Below are positions 31,933-37,393 of a DNA stretch of 37,393 nucleotides, piece by piece. Under the pieces are notes generated by a model. It had not been told where the DNA came from and ran no database searches. It saw nothing but the letters and a program-made list of their open reading frames with translations. The position numbers and the translations under genes were made by a program. Every line of letters starts with the position of its first letter. The first letter of the stretch is position 1. The stretch is from Desulfohalobiaceae bacterium S24 (lineage in GTDB: Bacteria; Desulfobacterota; Desulfovibrionia; Desulfovibrionales; Desulfothermaceae): contig JAABTT010000031.1 in assembly GCA_011389765.1 (NCBI GenBank), positions 1 to 37,393 on the forward strand, written 5' to 3'.

Positions 31933-34074
31933 ATGAGCAGAGCATTGGAAAAAGTATTGAATCCGCGCTCGATCGGGATCATCGGGGCTTCCGAAGTTCC
32001 GGGCAAGGCCGCCGAACGCAGGACCAGGAGCCTGCTTCAAGGCGGCTACGAAGGCGAGGTCTATCTTGTCAATCCCAAGAGATCCGAGCTTTTCGGCAGA
32101 AAAGCCTATCCCGGCATCACTGAAATCGGCGCCCAGGTCGATCTGACCATGATTATCGTTCCCCCGCGCTTTCTGCTCGATGCCGTCAAAGACAGCATCC
32201 GGATGGGGGCCAAAGGCATCATCATTATCACCGCCGGGCTCGGGGAATCCGGAGAGGAAGGCAAGCAGATCGAAGCGGAAATTCTTCGGGCGGCCTCCAA
32301 AACCGGCACCGCCATCATCGGACCCAACTGCAGCGGGATGTTCAGCGCTGCCGCTTCCCTGAATATGCTCGGAATCCCGGAGATTCGGAAAGGCCCCATT
32401 TCTGTTCTGGCCCAGAGCGGCAATGTGATCGACTCTTTGACCAATTACGCCAAGATGAAGGGCTTGGGCTTCAGCAAGATCATCAGCCTGGGCAATGCCA
32501 TCGGGGTGAAGTTTCACGAATACATCGAGTATTTGAAAGACGACCCTGATACCAGGGTCATCATGGCCTATCTCGAGGGAATCAAGCAGGGCGGCGATCT
32601 GGTCAGGGTGGCCCGGGAGACCGGGGCCAAAAAACCCATCATCGCTTTGAAAGTCGGGCGCTCCAGCGCCGGGGCCAGAGCGGCTGCATCGCACACCGGT
32701 TCTTTGGCCGGAGACGATGTGATTGTTGACGCCGCTTTTCGTCAGGCCGGTATCGTCAGGGTGTCCAATGTGGACGAAATGTTTGATGTGGCGGATGTCT
32801 TCAGCAAGGCGCCGCTTCCCCGGGGGAGGAGCGTGGCCATTCTGTCCGAAGGCGGGGGGGATAATTCCATTGCCGCGGACAATGCCGAGCGCTTCGGGAT
32901 GGAGGTGCCTGTCCTGCCTCCGGAAACCCAGGAAAAGATCAAGCCGCATCTCCTGGCCGGCATGCCGGCGGGGAATCCCATTGATTACGGGGGAACGGCT
33001 GAGGAGAATCCCGAGGTCATTGCCGAATGCGTCCAGGCCTGCATGGAGGACCAAGGGGTGGACGCGGTGTATCTGACCGGATTTTTCGGGGGCTTTCAAG
33101 CAATCATCGCCCCGCATGTGGCCGAGTTGGAGCAAAAGGCCTCCAGGAAGCTGGCTGATCTGGTCGAGAAGTACAAAAAGCCGCTTTTTGTGCATACCAG
33201 CTTTGCCGGCCAGGATATTCCCGCCCTTGATATCCTGCGGGAAAAGGGCATCCCGGTTTTTGAATCATCGGAAAAATGCGCCCGCTGTCTGGGAGAGCTG
33301 ATGTCTTTCGCCCTGCGGAAGCAAACCATCGAACAAATGGAGTCGCCCATGGTCCCTCCTCAGGAATATCCACGGGTCAAGGAACTGTTTGCAGCCGTCC
33401 GCAAGCAGGATCGACAAAACCTGCTGGAGACCGAGTCCAGGGAACTCCTTCAAGAGTACGGCCTGTCCCTTCCCGCGGGTTTTTTGGCCCGGGATGCGCA
33501 ACAGGCGTCTCAGGCCTTTACCGACATCGGCCGCCCGGTGGCCTTGAAGGTGGTCAGTCCGGACATTGTTCATAAATCCGACGCCGGGGGCATTGAGCTC
33601 AATTGCAGCAGCCCGGAAGAAGTCCGGCAGGCTTTTGAGCGCATCGAATCAAGAGCCCTGCGGGTTACGAGCCGGGAGCGGTTGGAAGGGGCGCTGGTTT
33701 CCCCCATGGCCGGGAAAGGGCAGGAGTGCATCCTGGGAATGATCAAAGATCCCCAGTTCGGCCCGGTGCTCATGTTCGGCCTGGGCGGCGTATTCGTGGA
33801 GGTCTTGAAAGACGTTGCCTTCAGGGTCGCTCCCCTGACCGAGACTGATGCGCAGGAAATGATCGAAGAGATCAAGGGTGCTCCGCTGCTGCACGGCGTG
33901 CGGGGAGAAAAGCCTAAGGATATCCGGGCCGTCACAGAGGTTTTGCTCAATTTGTCCCGTATTGCGGTCCAGAATCCGGAAATTCAGGAGATCGATCTCA
34001 ATCCGGTCATCGTTCATGAACAGGGGCTGTCCATTGTTGATTCCAGAATTATACTTACGGTCGACAAACATTGA
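31933..34074 (+). CDS. ADP-forming acyl-CoA synthetase (acetate-CoA ligase type, fused alpha-beta)
   Basis: A 713-residue NDP-forming acyl-CoA synthetase that interconverts acyl-CoA, ADP and phosphate with free acid, CoA and ATP. The alpha part begins with a CoA-binding Rossmann domain (LNPRSIGIIGASEVPGKAAER, ~8-28). Two succinyl-CoA-ligase-like domains follow, with the phosphorylated histidine at H254 (ASHTGSLAGDD). The beta part (~490-713) is an ATP-grasp domain (PVALKVVSPDIVHKSDAGGIEL, H547 the likely second phosphohistidine, and GLGGVFVEVLKDVAFRVAPL). The alpha-beta order is that of ACD-type enzymes. The substrate (acetate, branched-chain or aryl acids) cannot be read. GGGAG precedes the ATG at 31933. 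In anaerobes it conserves energy from acyl-CoA oxidation; the neighbouring enoyl-CoA hydratase fits this. Confidence 0.92.
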   Translation: MSRALEKVLNPRSIGIIGASEVPGKAAERRTRSLLQGGYEGEVYLVNPKRSELFGRKAYPGITEIGAQVDLTMIIVPPRFLLDAVKDSIRMGAKGIIIITAGLGESGEEGKQIEAEILRAASKTGTAIIGPNCSGMFSAAASLNMLGIPEIRKGPISVLAQSGNVIDSLTNYAKMKGLGFSKIISLGNAIGVKFHEYIEYLKDDPDTRVIMAYLEGIKQGGDLVRVARETGAKKPIIALKVGRSSAGARAAASHTGSLAGDDVIVDAAFRQAGIVRVSNVDEMFDVADVFSKAPLPRGRSVAILSEGGGDNSIAADNAERFGMEVPVLPPETQEKIKPHLLAGMPAGNPIDYGGTAEENPEVIAECVQACMEDQGVDAVYLTGFFGGFQAIIAPHVAELEQKASRKLADLVEKYKKPLFVHTSFAGQDIPALDILREKGIPVFESSEKCARCLGELMSFALRKQTIEQMESPMVPPQEYPRVKELFAAVRKQDRQNLLETESRELLQEYGLSLPAGFLARDAQQASQAFTDIGRPVALKVVSPDIVHKSDAGGIELNCSSPEEVRQAFERIESRALRVTSRERLEGALVSPMAGKGQECILGMIKDPQFGPVLMFGLGGVFVEVLKDVAFRVAPLTETDAQEMIEEIKGAPLLHGVRGEKPKDIRAVTEVLLNLSRIAVQNPEIQEIDLNPVIVHEQGLSIVDSRIILTVDKH

Positions 34075-34220
34075 GGTTTTGCCTATTCGAAAATTCTGGC
34101 GGCTGGTGTTTAAAATTTCGAAGCCTTGCAATGTATTTCTCCCGTAAGTATATTTTTTTTAATTTTCAGTAAACCTTCTAGGTCAAACATAAAAGCGGCC
34201 CAATCGGGCAGGAGCAGATT

Positions 34221-34985
34221 ATGGAATTCGAATGCATCATCTATGAAAAGCAGGGCGCTGTGGCCACGGTCAAGCTGAACCGGCCCAAAGTGCTCAACGC
34301 CATGAACAAACAGCTCTGGCAGGATTTTCAAGTCGCTCTTGAGGACAGCCGCGGCGATCCTGAAATCAAGGTTATGATCATCACCGGGGAAGGCCGGGCC
34401 TTTTCCACGGGTGCGGATCTGAAGGAATCCAAGACCCGCAGCATCGAGGACTACCGGGACTATTTGCAGGAGCTCCAGGAGGCCTCCCGTAAGATCATCC
34501 GCTTTGAAAAGCCGACCATTGCGGCGGTGAATGGCTACGCTCTGGGTTCCGGCTATGAATTGGCCTTGGCCTGCGATATCCGCCTGGCGGCCGAAGAGGC
34601 CAAGATCGGCTCTCCCGAGGCTCAGGTGACCTCATCAGTCACCGGCGGGGCCATGCGTCTCATTCAGGAACTGGTCGGTCCGGGCAAGGCCCGCGAGCTC
34701 TTGTTTACCGCTGAATATATCGACGGCCGGGAAGCGGAGCGCATCGGGCTGGTGAACAAAGCGGTGCCTCTGGATCAGCTCATGGACAAAGCCAGGGAAA
34801 TGGCCGACAAGATCGCCCAAAATTCCGGCTTTTCCCTGCAGATGATCAAGAAAGGCCTGAATATGGCCCGGGGGGAGATCAGTCTGGAGGCCCTGATGGA
34901 TTTCGAGATTGAGGCCTGCCTGGCCTGTGTTTCCTCCAAGGAGCGTCAGGCCTCGCTCCAGGATTTCGAAGACCGGAAGCGCTGA
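34221..34985 (+). CDS. Enoyl-CoA hydratase/isomerase (crotonase) family protein
   Basis: A 254-residue crotonase-fold enzyme. Typical stretches are VKLNRPKVLNAMN, the oxyanion-hole region FSTGADLKE, and AAVNGYALGSGYELALACDIRLAAEEAKIGSPEAQV (in parts). Both catalytic glutamates of true hydratases are present, E113 and E133, with the 20-residue spacing of rat mitochondrial hydratase. Water addition to trans-2-enoyl-CoA is therefore plausible. GGAG precedes the ATG by seven bases. It follows the acyl-CoA synthetase by 146 bases in the same direction. The acyl chain specificity is unknown. Confidence 0.9.
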   Translation: MEFECIIYEKQGAVATVKLNRPKVLNAMNKQLWQDFQVALEDSRGDPEIKVMIITGEGRAFSTGADLKESKTRSIEDYRDYLQELQEASRKIIRFEKPTIAAVNGYALGSGYELALACDIRLAAEEAKIGSPEAQVTSSVTGGAMRLIQELVGPGKARELLFTAEYIDGREAERIGLVNKAVPLDQLMDKAREMADKIAQNSGFSLQMIKKGLNMARGEISLEALMDFEIEACLACVSSKERQASLQDFEDRKR

Positions 34986-35037
34986 GGGGTGGCAGAGCGA
35001 TGCTTGCCAACAGGTTCCTGGCGTGATAAAGTAAGCA

Positions 35038-35217
35038 ATGGCTTTTGCTTCAAGCAATATCCTCTCCAAGCTGGAAAAAAACCTGCAATACCTCTTGCAA
35101 TGCAGTATTCTTCCGGCACAGACCTACCTCGCCGGTGGAACAGCAGTTTACTTGTATTTCAATCATAGAAAATCCATGGCTTTTCAAAGAGAAAGCATCT
35201 GGGAACCTTTTCGTTAA
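35038..35217 (+). pseudogene. Remnant of an AbiEii-like nucleotidyltransferase gene
   Basis: A 59-codon frame that reads like the N terminus of an AbiEii/AbiGii (DUF1814) nucleotidyltransferase: a helical lead (ILSKLEKNLQYLLQ), then TYLAGGTAVYLYFNHRKSM, matching the family pattern of YLxGGTAL...HRxS. In intact members this is directly followed by the catalytic (D/V)DxDFF acidic residues. Here the frame changes to unrelated residues (AFQRESIWEPFR) and stops. The rest of the gene is not found in the next 100 bases before the acetoacetyl-CoA synthetase gene. It is most likely a deletion remnant of an abortive-infection or toxin-antitoxin module. Its ATG has no clear ribosome site. Confidence 0.6.
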
Positions 35218-35319
35218 TCCCGCAGAGGCAGGGGAACAAGACCTTAGGGTCTGCCTTGCCCGTAACACAACGTATTCGGATTTCATTCTGTTGAAATCTG
35301 AATACAAGGGGCCCGACTT

Positions 35320-37275
<1,956 letters not shown>

Positions 37276-37295
37276 CCTTCCGGTTTATGAAGCCG

Positions 37296-37339
37296 ATAGC
37301 AACAAACCCCGGCCGTTTTCGGCCGGGGTTTGTTGCTAT
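37296..37339. terminator. 20-bp stem hairpin after the acetoacetyl-CoA synthetase gene
   Basis: 37296-37315 and 37320-37339 are exactly complementary around a TTTT loop, 20 bases after the stop codon. The GC core (CCCCGGCCG) is followed by TTTGTTGCT within the arm, so it can work as an intrinsic terminator in either direction. Confidence 0.82.
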
Positions 37340-37393
37340 GGAGATCGGACAGCCCGTGCAGTTCGCCGCTAAAACGAAAAAAATAAAACTTGA

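Noticed and set aside
31903-33195. Long - strand open frame (430 codons) opposite the acyl-CoA synthetase
   Set aside because: It is antisense to conserved CoA-binding and ligase domains and shows no family motif.

Overview
The window looks like a chromosomal segment of a Gram-negative anaerobe. I infer Desulfobacterota, probably a salt- or alkali-tolerant relative of Desulfovibrionales. This rests on gene content and style: an anaerobic-type GlpA/GlpB glycerol-3-phosphate dehydrogenase, two ion-transporter-superfamily (NhaD/ArsB-like) carriers, an ADP-forming acyl-CoA synthetase, AsmA and lipoprotein envelope genes, and dispersed intergenic palindromes. No rRNA, tRNA, CRISPR array, intact insertion sequence or phage gene was seen.

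Layout. 1-3600: a small heat shock protein, a glycine-zipper surface lipoprotein, and a translationally coupled pair of an NhaD/ArsB-like permease and an eIF2B-like (PF01008) protein. 3700-16500: a glycerol-utilisation locus. A DeoR-family regulator is divergent from glpA-glpB. These are followed by a complete glycerol-type ABC importer (two ATPases, two permeases, a small DUF2160-like membrane protein, a binding protein), then glycerol kinase and a small cyclophilin-fold protein. The logic is periplasmic capture and ATP-driven import of glycerol, phosphorylation by GlpK, and oxidation to dihydroxyacetone phosphate by GlpAB. No GlpF facilitator and no GlpC iron-sulfur subunit is present here.

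16700-28000: single housekeeping or envelope genes. They are a branched-chain aminotransferase, a PilB/GspE-type ATPase with an N-terminal array of c-di-GMP-binding-like (MshEN) motifs, a TtuA/TtcA-like tRNA thiolase, a large AsmA-like protein, an M23 peptidase, and a PAS-PAS protein that ends after a histidine-kinase phosphoacceptor helix without an ATPase domain.

28300-37393: a second NhaD-like antiporter, a UspA-like protein, an RpiR-family regulator preceded by a perfect palindrome, and acyl-CoA genes (ADP-forming acyl-CoA synthetase, enoyl-CoA hydratase, acetoacetyl-CoA synthetase). A short remnant of an AbiEii-like nucleotidyltransferase gene sits between the last two. Intergenic gaps hold several repeats, most clearly a roughly 170-190 bp element present at 14032-14200 and, inverted, at 29976-30168.

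The points most worth a second look are the permease/eIF2B-like pair, the complementary degenerate motifs of the two glycerol ABC ATPases, the four exactly 30-residue-spaced motifs of the PilB-like ATPase, the catalytic-domain-less PAS phosphoacceptor protein and the AbiEii remnant. All functional names are from reading motifs by eye; no database search was possible.
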